A stretch of 64,000 nucleotides of DNA from Streptomyces sp. NBC_01549 (GTDB lineage: Bacteria > Actinomycetota > Actinomycetes > Streptomycetales > Streptomycetaceae). The translations under genes were made by a program, and so were the position numbers. The DNA lies in assembly GCF_026339955.1 (NCBI RefSeq), contig NZ_JAPEPW010000001.1, forward strand, positions 4,149,001-4,213,000, written 5' to 3'. Below are positions 51,601 through 60,466 of the stretch, piece after piece. Every line of letters starts with the position of its first letter. The stretch's first letter is position 1. A model generated the notes under the pieces. It saw nothing but the letters and a program-made list of their open reading frames with translations, did no database searches and was not told the DNA's origin.

Positions 51601-51810
51601 GGCGTGTTTCGAAAGTCCCGTCTGGTCCGCGGCGCCTGGCACGGCGCCTCGCCGCGTTGTCGGGATCGTCCGCGTACGCCCAGTACGCGGACGACCCTCC
51701 GCCTTGCGATGCTCCCCCACTGCCTCAAAGGCGTGGGAGGTGCCCCCAGCACCAGACGCCGCGGACCCCGCCCTTCGGGCGGACGACGCTACTTTCGAAA
51801 CACGCCCTAG
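51597..51810. mobile_element. 214-bp MITE-like palindrome with perfect 20-bp ends
   Basis: CTAGGGCGTGTTTCGAAAGT (51597-51616) is exactly inverted at 51791-51810. Inner parts are also complementary (GTCTGGTCCGCGGCG near 51619, its match near 51755), so the whole element folds. A perfect 11-bp hairpin lies at 51667-51693. No ORF inside. The target is CTAG or TA at the last codon of the DUF1707 gene. I recall similar GTTTCGAAAGT ends as common in Streptomyces; the parental family is not known to me. Confidence 0.85.
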
Positions 51811-51835
51811 TTTCCGGCTGAGTGGAGCGCCCGGT

Positions 51836-53170
51836 TCACAGCTCCGCAGGTGTCGCCCCCTTCAGATCCTCGAGCTCGAACACCTCCGCCATCCGCTCGT
51901 ACCCCTTGTCACTGGGGTGCAGATGGTCCCCGGAGTCGTAGTCGGCCCGCAGTCGCCGCGGATCGTAGGGATCCCGCAACGCCTCGTCGAAGTCGACGAC
52001 GGCGTCGTACACCTTCCCCGCCCGGATCTCCGCGTTGACGGCCCGGCGCACGGCGTCACGCGTGCGTGAGTACCCGCGGTGCCCGCCGAAGGGCATCAGC
52101 GTGGCCCCGACGACCCGCAGGCCGCGCGCGTGCGCCCGCCGCACCATCTCCCGCAGTCCGTCGGTGACGGCCACCGGATCGGCCTGGCCCTGGCCCCGCA
52201 GGATGTCGTTGACGCCGAGGTCGATGACGACGGCCTTGACGTTCGTACGGTCGAGCACGTCGCGCTCGAGACGGTTCAGCCCGCTCGGGTTGTCTGCGGG
52301 CCGGCCGAGCCCTTCGGCCAGGACCTGGTTGCCGCTGATGCCCTGGTTGACGACGCTGTAGCGAGGTACGTCTCCGGAGCCGGCCGCGGTGCGCAGCCGG
52401 TCGGCGAGGATGTCCGTCCAGCGGTGGTTGGCGCCCTCCGTGGAGGTGATGCCGTCGGTGATCGAGTCGCCCAGGGCGACGACGGTGCCGACGGATTCGT
52501 CGCTCAGTACGTCGAGCGCGGTGAGGTAGCGCCAGTGCGGGGTCTGCTCGGTGTACGCGGTGGCGGTCACGTCCTCGGTGCGGTCGCCCTGGGCGGCGTA
52601 GGAGATCTGCCGTGCGTGCGGGTGGTAGGTGACCGGGCCGGACGGGGTCGGGGAGTACGTGGTCACGAGGACGTCGGAGTCGCGCGGGACGCGGACGCGC
52701 ACGGCGTCGCTCATGATCTGCTGCCCGGGCGGGACGATCACGGTGGTGCTGCCGGAGAAGGTGAGGCGGCGCATGGTGTCGGCCACCGCCGCCGCGTCGT
52801 TCTCGGCCGCGGCGACGGCGATCGAGGCGTGCGTGATGTTCAGCGGCTGCTGCCCGTAGAGGTTGGACAGGGTGATGCGGGCCTCGGTGCCGCCGACGTC
52901 CGTGTGCACGATGTTGCGCACGGAGCGGCCCGCCATGCCGTTCGTCTCGGTGCCGGGCTCGGCCGCGGCGGGGGAGGCCGACCAGGTGCCGACCCAGGTG
53001 CCCGCGGAGGCGGGGGCGGCCGAGTCGCGCGGGGCGCGGTTGTCGGCGGTGGCGTTGCGGGTGCCGCCCGTGCCGTGGTCGGCGGCGACACCCACGTATA
53101 TGGCTCCGGACGTGGCCACGATCATGGCGATGACGGCGGCCAGCAGGGCATAACCATGACGCTTGGTCAT
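51836..53170 (-). CDS. SGNH/GDSL secreted hydrolase
   Basis: 444 residues. A signal-anchor (HGYALLAAVIAMIVATSGAI) precedes an N-terminal beta domain and the SGNH domain. Block I is GDSITDG (Ser), the Gly is in NQGISGNQV, the Asn in VIDLGVNDIL, and the His in DHLHPSDKGYE. It is likely an extracellular esterase or lipase, possibly acting on plant or cell-envelope acyl groups. ATG 53170. Confidence 0.85.
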   Translation of the reverse strand: MTKRHGYALLAAVIAMIVATSGAIYVGVAADHGTGGTRNATADNRAPRDSAAPASAGTWVGTWSASPAAAEPGTETNGMAGRSVRNIVHTDVGGTEARITLSNLYGQQPLNITHASIAVAAAENDAAAVADTMRRLTFSGSTTVIVPPGQQIMSDAVRVRVPRDSDVLVTTYSPTPSGPVTYHPHARQISYAAQGDRTEDVTATAYTEQTPHWRYLTALDVLSDESVGTVVALGDSITDGITSTEGANHRWTDILADRLRTAAGSGDVPRYSVVNQGISGNQVLAEGLGRPADNPSGLNRLERDVLDRTNVKAVVIDLGVNDILRGQGQADPVAVTDGLREMVRRAHARGLRVVGATLMPFGGHRGYSRTRDAVRRAVNAEIRAGKVYDAVVDFDEALRDPYDPRRLRADYDSGDHLHPSDKGYERMAEVFELEDLKGATPAEL

Positions 53171-53430
53171 GCGGTGCGTGTCTCCTCGGGCGAGGGGAGC
53201 CCGAGGCTCCGATGTGATGATCACATGATGCGGTACGGGGTGGGGAGGAAATCGACGGGCCCCTACCGTGGCCTCGAACGACCCTGAGATGTCCCGGAGA
53301 CGGCCCCAGGATTCCCCTGAGTTCCCCCCGCCCGAACAGACGCAGGGAACTCCTGTTCCGTTCCGGGAGTCGGTCAGGAAGGGACAATGTGTACGGAGCC
53401 CTCGGACGGCTCGGCGAACGGGTGGAGTGA

Positions 53431-54798
53431 ATGGAACGAACAGAACCGGAAGACGCGGGCGCCGAAGGGCGGCACGCCCTGCCCGGCGCCCCCGGCAACC
53501 GCACGACGACCGCCCCCGGCCCGCCGAACCGCGCGATGACCTCGTTCAGCCCCGCCGACGAGGAGAAGCGCCGCGGCGTCCGCCAGATGAAACTGACGGC
53601 CACCGGCCTGCTGCTCTTCGTCGCCCTCGTCTACGTCCTCGCGAAATGGGCGTCCCACGAGGGCGCGGGCGTCTGGGCCGGTTACGTCGCGGCGGCCGCC
53701 GAGGCCGGTATGGTCGGCGCGCTCGCCGACTGGTTCGCGGTCACGGCCCTCTTCCGTCACCCGCTCGGCCTGCCCATCCCGCACACCGCGATCATCCCCA
53801 CCAAGAAGGACCAGCTGGGCGTCTCGCTCGGCGAGTTCGTGGGCGAGAACTTCCTCTCCTCCGACGTCGTACGACAGCGTCTGCGCGCCGTGGGCATCGG
53901 CAGCCGCCTCGGTGCCTGGCTCACCGAGCCGGAGCACGCCGACCGGGTGACCGCCGAGCTCGCCGCCGCGCTCAGAGGTGCCCTGACCGTGCTGCGCGAC
54001 TCCGACGTGCAGGCGGTGGTCGGGGAGGCGATCACCCGCCGCGCCGACGCCCAGGAGATCGCGCCCGGCATAGGGAAGATGCTGGAGAAGATCGTCGCGG
54101 ACGGCGGCCACAAGCGGTTCGTGGACCTGATCTGCGTCCGCGCCCATGACTGGCTGGTGTTCCACGACGAGCAGGTCATGGACGCGATCCAGGGCGGCGC
54201 GCCCGGCTGGACCCCGCGCTTCGTCGACAAGAAGGTCGGCGAGCGGGTCTACAAGGAGCTGCTGCGCTTCGTCACCGAGATGCGCGACGCCCCCTCCCAT
54301 CCGGCCCGCGGCGCCCTCGACCGGTTCCTCACCGACTTCGCCTCCGACCTCCAGTCCGACACCGACACCCGCGCGCGCGTGGAGCGCCTGAAGGGTGAGG
54401 TGCTCGGCCGCGGTGAGGTCCAGGACCTGATCGCCTCCGCCTGGACGGCCGTACGGTCCATGATCGTGTCCGCCGCCGAGGACGAGCGCAGTGAGCTGCG
54501 GCTGCGCGTGCGGGCCTCGCTGCTCTCGCTGGGCGCCCGCATGGCCACCGATGCCAAGCTCCAGGCGAAGGTCGACGGGTGGGTCGAGGGCGCGGCGGTG
54601 TACGTCGTGACGACTTACCAGACGGAGATCACCTCCCTCATCACTGACACCGTGGCCGGCTGGGACGCCGAGCACACGACCAGGAAGATCGAGGCCCACA
54701 TCGGCCGTGACCTGCAGTTCATCCGGATCAACGGCACGGTGGTGGGTTCGTTGGCCGGGTTGCTGATCTATACGGTGTCGCGGATCGTGGGGGCGTAG
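53431..54798 (+). CDS. DUF445 membrane protein
   Basis: 455 residues. Membrane helices near the start (LTATGLLLFVALVYVL), a conserved DUF445 loop GALADWFAVTALFRHPLGLP, and a terminal helix (GSLAGLLIYTVSRIV). The central part is helical, with TAELAAALRGALTVLRDSD. Related to YheB/DUF445 proteins of unknown function. ATG 53431 follows GTGGAGTG. The stop lies in a loose 20-nt repeat of GGGCGTAG. Confidence 0.85.
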   Translation: MERTEPEDAGAEGRHALPGAPGNRTTTAPGPPNRAMTSFSPADEEKRRGVRQMKLTATGLLLFVALVYVLAKWASHEGAGVWAGYVAAAAEAGMVGALADWFAVTALFRHPLGLPIPHTAIIPTKKDQLGVSLGEFVGENFLSSDVVRQRLRAVGIGSRLGAWLTEPEHADRVTAELAAALRGALTVLRDSDVQAVVGEAITRRADAQEIAPGIGKMLEKIVADGGHKRFVDLICVRAHDWLVFHDEQVMDAIQGGAPGWTPRFVDKKVGERVYKELLRFVTEMRDAPSHPARGALDRFLTDFASDLQSDTDTRARVERLKGEVLGRGEVQDLIASAWTAVRSMIVSAAEDERSELRLRVRASLLSLGARMATDAKLQAKVDGWVEGAAVYVVTTYQTEITSLITDTVAGWDAEHTTRKIEAHIGRDLQFIRINGTVVGSLAGLLIYTVSRIVGA

Positions 54799-54892
54799 AT
54801 CCCTCTCGGGAGGGCGTGGCCGCACTCGGGCGGGCGTAGGCCGAGCTCCGGAGGGAACCCGGGCAGGTGTCGCCCGACCAGGAGGGAGCCCC

Positions 54893-56389
54893 ATGTCCAC
54901 CGTTGAGGAAAAGGGTCGGGGGGAAGGCCGGGGCCAAGCCGGGGGCCGGGTCACCACCGCCGTGCCCGCCCGTCTCGACCGCCTCCCGTGGTCGCGCTGG
55001 CACCGGACCGTGGTGATCGGCCTCGGCACGGTGTGGATCCTCGACGGACTGGAAGTCACGATCGTCGGCAACATCGCCGGACGCCTCTCCGAGCCCGGCA
55101 GCGGCCTGCCGATCACCTCCGCGCAGGTCACCGGCACCGCGGCCGCCATCTACGTGGCCGGCGCGTGCGTCGGGGCGCTGTTCTTCGGCCGCCTCACCGA
55201 CCGCTTCGGCCGCAGGAAACTGTTCATGGTCACCCTGGCGGTCTACCTCGGGGCCACGGCCCTGACCGCCGTCTCCTTCGAGCCCTGGTGGTTCTTCACC
55301 TTCCGCTTCCTCACGGGCTTCGGCATTGGCGGCGAGTACGCGGCCATCAACTCCGCGATCGACGAGCTGATCCCCTCCTACTACCGCGGCCGGGTCGACC
55401 TGATCATCAACGGCAGCTTCTGGCTGGGCGCGATCGGCGGCTCCCTGCTGTCGATCGTCGCGCTGGACACCGCCCTCTTCCCGGCGAACATCGGCTGGCG
55501 GCTGACCTTCGCCCTTGGTGTGGTCCTCGGTCTGGTCATCCTCCTCGTACGCCGCAGTGTCCCGGAGAGCCCACGGTGGCTGCTGATCCACGGCCGGCAG
55601 GAGGAGGCCGAACGGGTGGTGGCCTCGGTGGAGGAACGGGTCCGCGCGGAGCTCGGCGGCCGCGAACTGCCGCCCCCCGCCGGGGAGATCACCATCCGCC
55701 AGCGCAAGAGCATCGGCTTCCGCGCCATCGCCCGCACGGTCCTCGGGACCTACCGCAAGCGCGCCGCGCTCGGCCTCTCCCTCTTCATCGGCCAGGCGTT
55801 CCTCTACAACGCGATCACCTTCGGCTTCGGCGCGATCCTGACGAAGTTCTACGACGTCCCGACGGGCGCCACCGGCTACTACTTCGCCGTGATCGCGTTC
55901 GGCAACTTCCTCGGCCCGCTGCTGCTCGGCAAGTTCTTCGACACGGTGGGCCGCCGCCCGATGATCTCGTCGACGTACCTGCTCTCCGGGCTGCTGCTGT
56001 TCGGCACGGCCTGGCTCTTCGGCCGGGGCTCGCTGAGCGCGGTGACCCTGACGGCCTGCTGGTGCGTGGCCCTCTTCTTCGCCTCGGCGGGCGCGTCGAG
56101 CGCCTACCTCACCGTCTCCGAGATCTTCCCGATGGAGACCCGCGCGATGGCCATCGCCTTCTTCTACGCCATCGGCACGGCGGCCGGCGGTATCAGCGGA
56201 CCGCTGCTCTTCGCGGACCTCACCCAGTCCGGCGTGGTCGGCAACACCGTGCTGGCCTTCCAGATCGGCGCGGGCCTGATGTGCGCGGCCGGCCTGGTCG
56301 CCGCGTTCCTGGCGGTGAAGGCCGAACGGCGCTCGCTGGAGGACATCGCGACCCCGCTGTCGGCGGTGGCACCCGCCGACTCCGCCTGA
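54893..56389 (+). CDS. MFS transporter (sugar/SV2 type)
   Basis: 498 residues with twelve helices. The A motif GRLTDRFGRRKLFMV and the loop LIPSYYRGRVDLIINGSFWL are sugar-porter-like, as is the repeat KFFDTVGRRPMISSTYLLSG. Long cytoplasmic loop of about 60 residues between the halves. Likely imports or exports a small sugar or organic acid. The stop lies at the first of four 14-nt units (TGAGxxCGGGAAC). Confidence 0.85.
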   Translation: MSTVEEKGRGEGRGQAGGRVTTAVPARLDRLPWSRWHRTVVIGLGTVWILDGLEVTIVGNIAGRLSEPGSGLPITSAQVTGTAAAIYVAGACVGALFFGRLTDRFGRRKLFMVTLAVYLGATALTAVSFEPWWFFTFRFLTGFGIGGEYAAINSAIDELIPSYYRGRVDLIINGSFWLGAIGGSLLSIVALDTALFPANIGWRLTFALGVVLGLVILLVRRSVPESPRWLLIHGRQEEAERVVASVEERVRAELGGRELPPPAGEITIRQRKSIGFRAIARTVLGTYRKRAALGLSLFIGQAFLYNAITFGFGAILTKFYDVPTGATGYYFAVIAFGNFLGPLLLGKFFDTVGRRPMISSTYLLSGLLLFGTAWLFGRGSLSAVTLTACWCVALFFASAGASSAYLTVSEIFPMETRAMAIAFFYAIGTAAGGISGPLLFADLTQSGVVGNTVLAFQIGAGLMCAAGLVAAFLAVKAERRSLEDIATPLSAVAPADSA

Positions 56390-56441
56390 GCACGGGAGGA
56401 TGAGTGCGGGAACGTGAGTACGGGAACCTGAGTACGAGTAC
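56387..56441 (+). repeat. 14-nt tandem array beginning with the MFS stop codon
   Basis: TGAGCACGGGAGGA, TGAGTGCGGGAACG, TGAGTACGGGAACC and TGAGTACGAGTACT start at 56387, 56401, 56415 and 56429. Every unit begins with TGA and the first is the stop. Confidence 0.95.
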
Positions 56442-56479
56442 TCTGTCGGCCCGCCGCCCGGACGGGAACCCTCGTACGC

Positions 56480-56992
56480 ATGATCGAGAAGCTGTTAGGC
56501 CCTCTGCGAACGCGCCCCTGGCCGGAACGCTGGCTGACGCGCGTGCTCGGCGCCGCCCTCTCCGGCGCGGCGTACCTCCTCTGCCTCCCCTGGGATCTGC
56601 GCAACCGCCCCGGGACGAAGGGGTCGGTCACCGAGACGACCTCGGTGACCGTCCTCGGCGTCGTCCTCCTCGGCGTGGCCCTGCTGCTCCTGGCCGCCTA
56701 CCTCGGCCGCCGGGACGCGCTGGCCTGGCCCCTGCTACTGGTGGCGGGACCGCCGGCCGCACTGATGTACCTGTCCTTCCACTCCCACCCGGAGCCCCCG
56801 GACGCGACGGTCTGGCCGCTCACCTGGGCGTTCTTCACCCTGGTGGTCGCGGCGGGGGTACTGATCGCGACGGCGGTGGCGAGGCGGTACCGGGCGGCGG
56901 ACTGGGCGAAGTCCTCGGACGTGGGGGACTTCTGGGACACCGGGGACTGCTGGGACTCACGGGCCGCGGAAGTGACGGTTTACGGGCCGTAG
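56480..56992 (+). CDS. Small membrane protein with a TTA codon
   Basis: 170 residues, four hydrophobic segments (VTVLGVVLLGVALLLLAAYL, AWPLLLVAGPPAALMYLSF, TWAFFTLVVAAGVLIATAVA and a weak first). The sixth codon is TTA (56495-56497). In Streptomyces TTA is rare and read by the developmentally controlled bldA tRNA, so expression may be developmental. Function unknown. The stop is duplicated in a 23-nt repeat. Confidence 0.7.
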   Translation: MIEKLLGPLRTRPWPERWLTRVLGAALSGAAYLLCLPWDLRNRPGTKGSVTETTSVTVLGVVLLGVALLLLAAYLGRRDALAWPLLLVAGPPAALMYLSFHSHPEPPDATVWPLTWAFFTLVVAAGVLIATAVARRYRAADWAKSSDVGDFWDTGDCWDSRAAEVTVYGP

Positions 56993-57015
56993 AAGTGACG
57001 GTTTACGGGCCGTAG
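56969..57015 (+). repeat. 23-nt perfect tandem duplication across the stop
   Basis: GAAGTGACGGTTTACGGGCC plus GTAG occurs at 56969-56992 and 56992-57015; the gene's TAG ends the first copy. Confidence 0.95.
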
Positions 57016-57051
57016 ACGTACGCCTGTCCCCGCAGAAGCCGGATCCCAGGG

Positions 57052-57540
57052 CTAAGCACCCGTGGTGGACCCCGGTCGGACGATCATCAGGACCGTGACG
57101 GTGGCCCACAGGAGGTTGAAGAGCCCGGTGGACATGGCGAGCCGGCCGGTGGCCCGACGAGCCGCCTCGCCCGCACCGCTGTTTCCTATGGTTCCTATGT
57201 TTCCTATGCCTTCCATGAGCGCGGTCTGCCGGGGCAGGACCAGCGCGGCGAGGACGACGGCGGCCAGGGTCGTCAGCGCGATCGAGACGATCAGCCAGGT
57301 GTCGCCGAGCACGCCCATGTTCTTGGCCGTGGCGAACCCGAACACGGGCACGGCGACGCCGACTGTCGCGTACACACGGCAGATGCCGTGCAGCACCCGG
57401 ACGGTGGAGAGGACCTGGGCGTCCCCGGGCTCGGCGAGCGCCTTGCGCACACTGGGCGGGAACATGCTGGCGGCGACGGTGACGGGCCCGACGGCGACGA
57501 TCGCGGCGAGGACGTGCACGGCGAGGAGGAACTTGTTCAC
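57052..57540 (-). CDS. DUF2269-like membrane protein
   Basis: 162 residues with four helices (KFLLAVHVLAAIVAVGPVTV, YATVGVAVPVFGFATAK, LIVSIALTTLAAVVLAALVL, LFNLLWATVTVLMIV). The central loop IGNIGTIGNSG is encoded by a 9-bp repeat (57182-57209). It faces the GlxA-type regulator across 186 bp, which may control it. Function unknown. Confidence 0.7.
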   Translation of the reverse strand: MNKFLLAVHVLAAIVAVGPVTVAASMFPPSVRKALAEPGDAQVLSTVRVLHGICRVYATVGVAVPVFGFATAKNMGVLGDTWLIVSIALTTLAAVVLAALVLPRQTALMEGIGNIGTIGNSGAGEAARRATGRLAMSTGLFNLLWATVTVLMIVRPGSTTGA

Positions 57541-57691
57541 GGGCCGACGCTAGGGGCGCGCGCGATCACACGGAAGCGGCACTTCTGCCACGACCCAACG
57601 GATTCTCGCCACGATACTCACCAGGGCTGCGACGCCGCGATTCCGCGGAGCCGGGCACGGCCGTACGAGGCCATACAGCCACAGACCCCCC

Positions 57692-57720
57692 TTGGCTGCA
57701 ATCCGTCGTATGCCTACGCT
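57692..57720 (+). promoter_or_regulatory. Promoter of the GlxA-type gene (leaderless)
   Basis: TTGGCT (57692-57697), 17 nt, TACGCT (57715-57720), then 6 nt to ATG 57727. The spacing is ideal and there is no ribosome site. Confidence 0.65.
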
Positions 57721-57726
57721 TTGGTC

Positions 57727-58740
57727 ATGCACACCGTGACCGTACTGGCGCTCGACCAGGTCATCCCGTTCGACCTCTCCGCCCCGATCGACACCTTCGG
57801 CCGGGCCCGGCTGCCGGACGGCCGAGAGCCCTACCGGATCCGGGTCTGCTCGCCCACGGCGGACGAGGAGGTGAGCGCGGGCCCGTTCACGATCCGCGCC
57901 CCCTACGGCCTGGAGGCGCTCGCCGAGGCCGACACGATCATCCTGCCCGGCGTCGCCGACCCGACCGCCCCGCTCCCGCCCGGCGTGAAGGAGGCACTGC
58001 GCGCGGCGGCCGCGAACGGCACCCGGATCGCCTCGATCTGCGTCGGCGCCTTCCTCTTCGCCGCCACCGGCCTGCTGGACGGACTGCGCGCCACCACCCA
58101 CTGGGTCGCGGCCGCGGACCTGGCGGCCAGGTACCCCGCCGTGACCGTCGACCCGAACGTCCTCTACGTCGACAACGGCCAGTTCCTCACCTCGGCGGGC
58201 GCGGCCGCGGCCCTCGACATGTGCCTGCACATGATCCGCAACGACCACGGTTCGGCGGTCGCCGCGCACGCGGCCCGGATGTCGGTCATGCCCCTCGAAC
58301 GGGAGGGCGGCCAGGCCCAGTTCATCATCCACGACCAGCCCCCGGTACCGGCGGGCACCACGATGGAGCCCCTCCTCGGCTGGCTGGAGGAGAACGCGGA
58401 CCGCGAGCTGACCCTGGAGGACATCGCCGCCCACGCCGGCATGAGCACCCGTACGCTCAACCGCCGCTTCCGCGAACAGACCGGCACCACACCGCTCCAG
58501 TGGCTGCACCGCGCCCGTGTCCGCCGCGCCCAGTACTTGCTGGAGACGACCGCGTACCCGGTCGAACGCATCGCGGCCCAGGCGGGGTTCGGCTCACCGA
58601 CGGCGTTCCGGGAGCGGTTCAAGCGGGTGGTGGGGACGAGCCCGTACGCGTACCGCCGCGCGTTCCAGAGCACGGAACCAACTCCGGTCCCGGGCCCGGT
58701 CCCACTCCCGGAGTCCATGTCCGCCGCCGCGGCCTCGTAG
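57727..58740 (+). CDS. GlxA-type AraC regulator with DJ-1/PfpI domain
   Basis: 337 residues. The N-terminal DJ-1/PfpI domain has the nucleophile elbow IASICVGAFLFAATGLL; the C-terminal AraC domain has two helix-turn-helices (TLEDIAAHAGMSTRTLNRRF, PVERIAAQAGFGSPTAFRER). Family members regulate amino acid and carbon use; the ligand is unknown. Divergent from the DUF2269-like gene. Confidence 0.9.
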   Translation: MHTVTVLALDQVIPFDLSAPIDTFGRARLPDGREPYRIRVCSPTADEEVSAGPFTIRAPYGLEALAEADTIILPGVADPTAPLPPGVKEALRAAAANGTRIASICVGAFLFAATGLLDGLRATTHWVAAADLAARYPAVTVDPNVLYVDNGQFLTSAGAAAALDMCLHMIRNDHGSAVAAHAARMSVMPLEREGGQAQFIIHDQPPVPAGTTMEPLLGWLEENADRELTLEDIAAHAGMSTRTLNRRFREQTGTTPLQWLHRARVRRAQYLLETTAYPVERIAAQAGFGSPTAFRERFKRVVGTSPYAYRRAFQSTEPTPVPGPVPLPESMSAAAAS

Positions 58741-58778
58741 GCCTCAGGCCCTCGGACGCCGAGGGGCTCTGTGCTTGC

Positions 58779-58919
58779 TCAGGACCGCCGGTCGGCCACG
58801 GCCCACGAGGCGAGGGCCACGGCCCCGGCGACACCGAACACGGAGGGCCAGGCCCCCACCTTCTTGGCCAGCGGGTGGGACCCGGCGAAGGCGGCGACGT
58901 ACGCGACGGAAGTCACTGC
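58779..58919 (-). pseudogene. Membrane protein, C-terminal stub at the recombinase boundary
   Basis: The minus frame ends at 58779 and reads AYVAAFAGSHPLAKKVGAWP, SVFGVAGAVALASWAVADRR. It resembles the last helix of a membrane protein. An in-frame TAA (58920-58922) lies just upstream of the GTG at 58916, so the rest of the gene has been replaced by the recombinase module. Family not identified. Confidence 0.5.
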
Positions 58920-58985
58920 TTAACGAGTGTGTCCCTTTCTGAAGGATCGACGTAGAGGCGAAATTGGAAGTGTGTTGCAGTTAGT

Positions 58986-59012
58986 TGTGTCGGATATCTA
59001 GGCTCCGACACA
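58986..59012. repeat. Inverted repeat at the left of the trio
   Basis: TGTGTCGGA (58986-58994) and TCCGACACA (59004-59012) are inverted, 9 nt apart; the second overlaps the start of the first recombinase gene. Confidence 0.6.
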
Positions 59013-60466
59013 TGAGGTGGATCAGCTTCTCTGCAACGGGGTGGGAGTCCTGGGACTTGACTCGCCGCCCTCTCATACGGGACCAGATGCCGGTCCTGAT
59101 CGACGACGACCTGCTCTTCGAGGATGGGCCTGGCTCTCCGCGGCCCACGGTGCACGTGAACCGGTGGCTGCGCGAGATGCCGCTCAACGGAGCTCCGTCC
59201 GTGCGAACTTGGGAGAACAACGCCGGCTGTCTGTGCGAGTGGATGAAGTACCTCAAGGGCTGCGGTGTCCACCTGTTTGATGAACGAGAGGTTCTCCGGG
59301 CGGCGTTGAGCATGTACGCCCAGTACCGGCTGGCCGGCGAGCTGGAGAACCGGTGGGACCACACCACGTGGAACCTGCACATGGGGATGCTGTCGCATTT
59401 CTACCGGTGGGCTCAGGACGAGGGGCTGACCACGGCGGTGCCGTTCACCTACCGGATAGGCAAGCGGATGGCCCACGGTGTCCTGGTCGAGGTGGAACGC
59501 AATCTCGCCAAGCTGCGCACACCGCGGCCACACACGACGATCAAGCATCTGGAGCGGGACTTCGCCGATCTGTTCGTGTACGCCCTGGAGGGGCTGGGGC
59601 CTGACGGTGAACCGGATACCCGCTACCGGAGGGTTCGGGAGGGAGCCCGGAACTCGTCGGTGGCCGGGCTGGTGCTCTCCAGCGGCCTTCGGAGCAAGGA
59701 GTTCACGCACCTGACGATCTACGAGGTGCCGCCGCTGCCGCCGCGCCCGACGACGCTGCCGGTCCTGTTTCCGCTCGCGCGGGCGATCACGAAGGGCGAG
59801 AAGGACCGTACGACGTGGGTCCACTACGAGCGGCTGGCCGCGATGCACCAGTACATCGAGTTGGACCGGGCAGCGTCGGCGGAGGGCTTCAAATGGCGGC
59901 CGCCGTCGAAGCTGGGCCCGCCGCTGCTCGTGGAGGAACCCGACTGGGAAGGCGCCCACTTCAACGGGGTACGCAGGTCATGGAAGAAGCTGCGGCCGGC
60001 CGAGCGGTTGCGGCTGGTGACGCCGGAGGGCCAGTCGCCGCTGGTGGCGCTGCAGTCCACAGGTGAACCGTTCGTGGACTGGGCGACGGTGTTCCGTCGG
60101 ACCTCGGCGCGTATCCGCGAGCGGTACGAGCCGCGGTTCCCGACGGTGGCTCCGCACCGGCTGCGGCATTCCATGGCCATGCACACCCTTGAAGGGCTGA
60201 TGACGGGCTACTACCAGCGCGCCGCCGCGCTGGTGACCGAGACTGGTGACGACGCCGCGATGGCCCTCTACCTGCTGAAACACGAGCCGATGCTGATCCT
60301 GCGGGACCTGCTGGGTCACTGGAGTGTCACCTCCACGGAGCTTTACATCGCTCGACTGGACGTCACCCGGATCTTCCGCGACGCCTACAAGGACACGGCG
60401 GTCGGCGCCGATCTGGCCGCTGCCGCCGAAGTGGCAGCCGAGTTCGACGATGAGGATGACGACTGA
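59012..60466 (+). CDS. Tyrosine recombinase A of the trio
   Basis: 484 residues. All five catalytic positions are present: Arg227 (SSGLRSKEF), His382 and Arg385 (PHRLRHS), His436 (LLGHWSVTSTELYI) and Tyr445. An N-terminal SAM-like domain (WLREMPLNGAPSVRTWEN) precedes the core. It should cut and rejoin DNA at the element's ends. The first ATG after the inverted repeat is 59012; ATG 59087 is a possible later start. The stop and the next ATG overlap by 1 nt (TGATG). Confidence 0.9.
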   Translation: MRWISFSATGWESWDLTRRPLIRDQMPVLIDDDLLFEDGPGSPRPTVHVNRWLREMPLNGAPSVRTWENNAGCLCEWMKYLKGCGVHLFDEREVLRAALSMYAQYRLAGELENRWDHTTWNLHMGMLSHFYRWAQDEGLTTAVPFTYRIGKRMAHGVLVEVERNLAKLRTPRPHTTIKHLERDFADLFVYALEGLGPDGEPDTRYRRVREGARNSSVAGLVLSSGLRSKEFTHLTIYEVPPLPPRPTTLPVLFPLARAITKGEKDRTTWVHYERLAAMHQYIELDRAASAEGFKWRPPSKLGPPLLVEEPDWEGAHFNGVRRSWKKLRPAERLRLVTPEGQSPLVALQSTGEPFVDWATVFRRTSARIRERYEPRFPTVAPHRLRHSMAMHTLEGLMTGYYQRAAALVTETGDDAAMALYLLKHEPMLILRDLLGHWSVTSTELYIARLDVTRIFRDAYKDTAVGADLAAAAEVAAEFDDEDDD

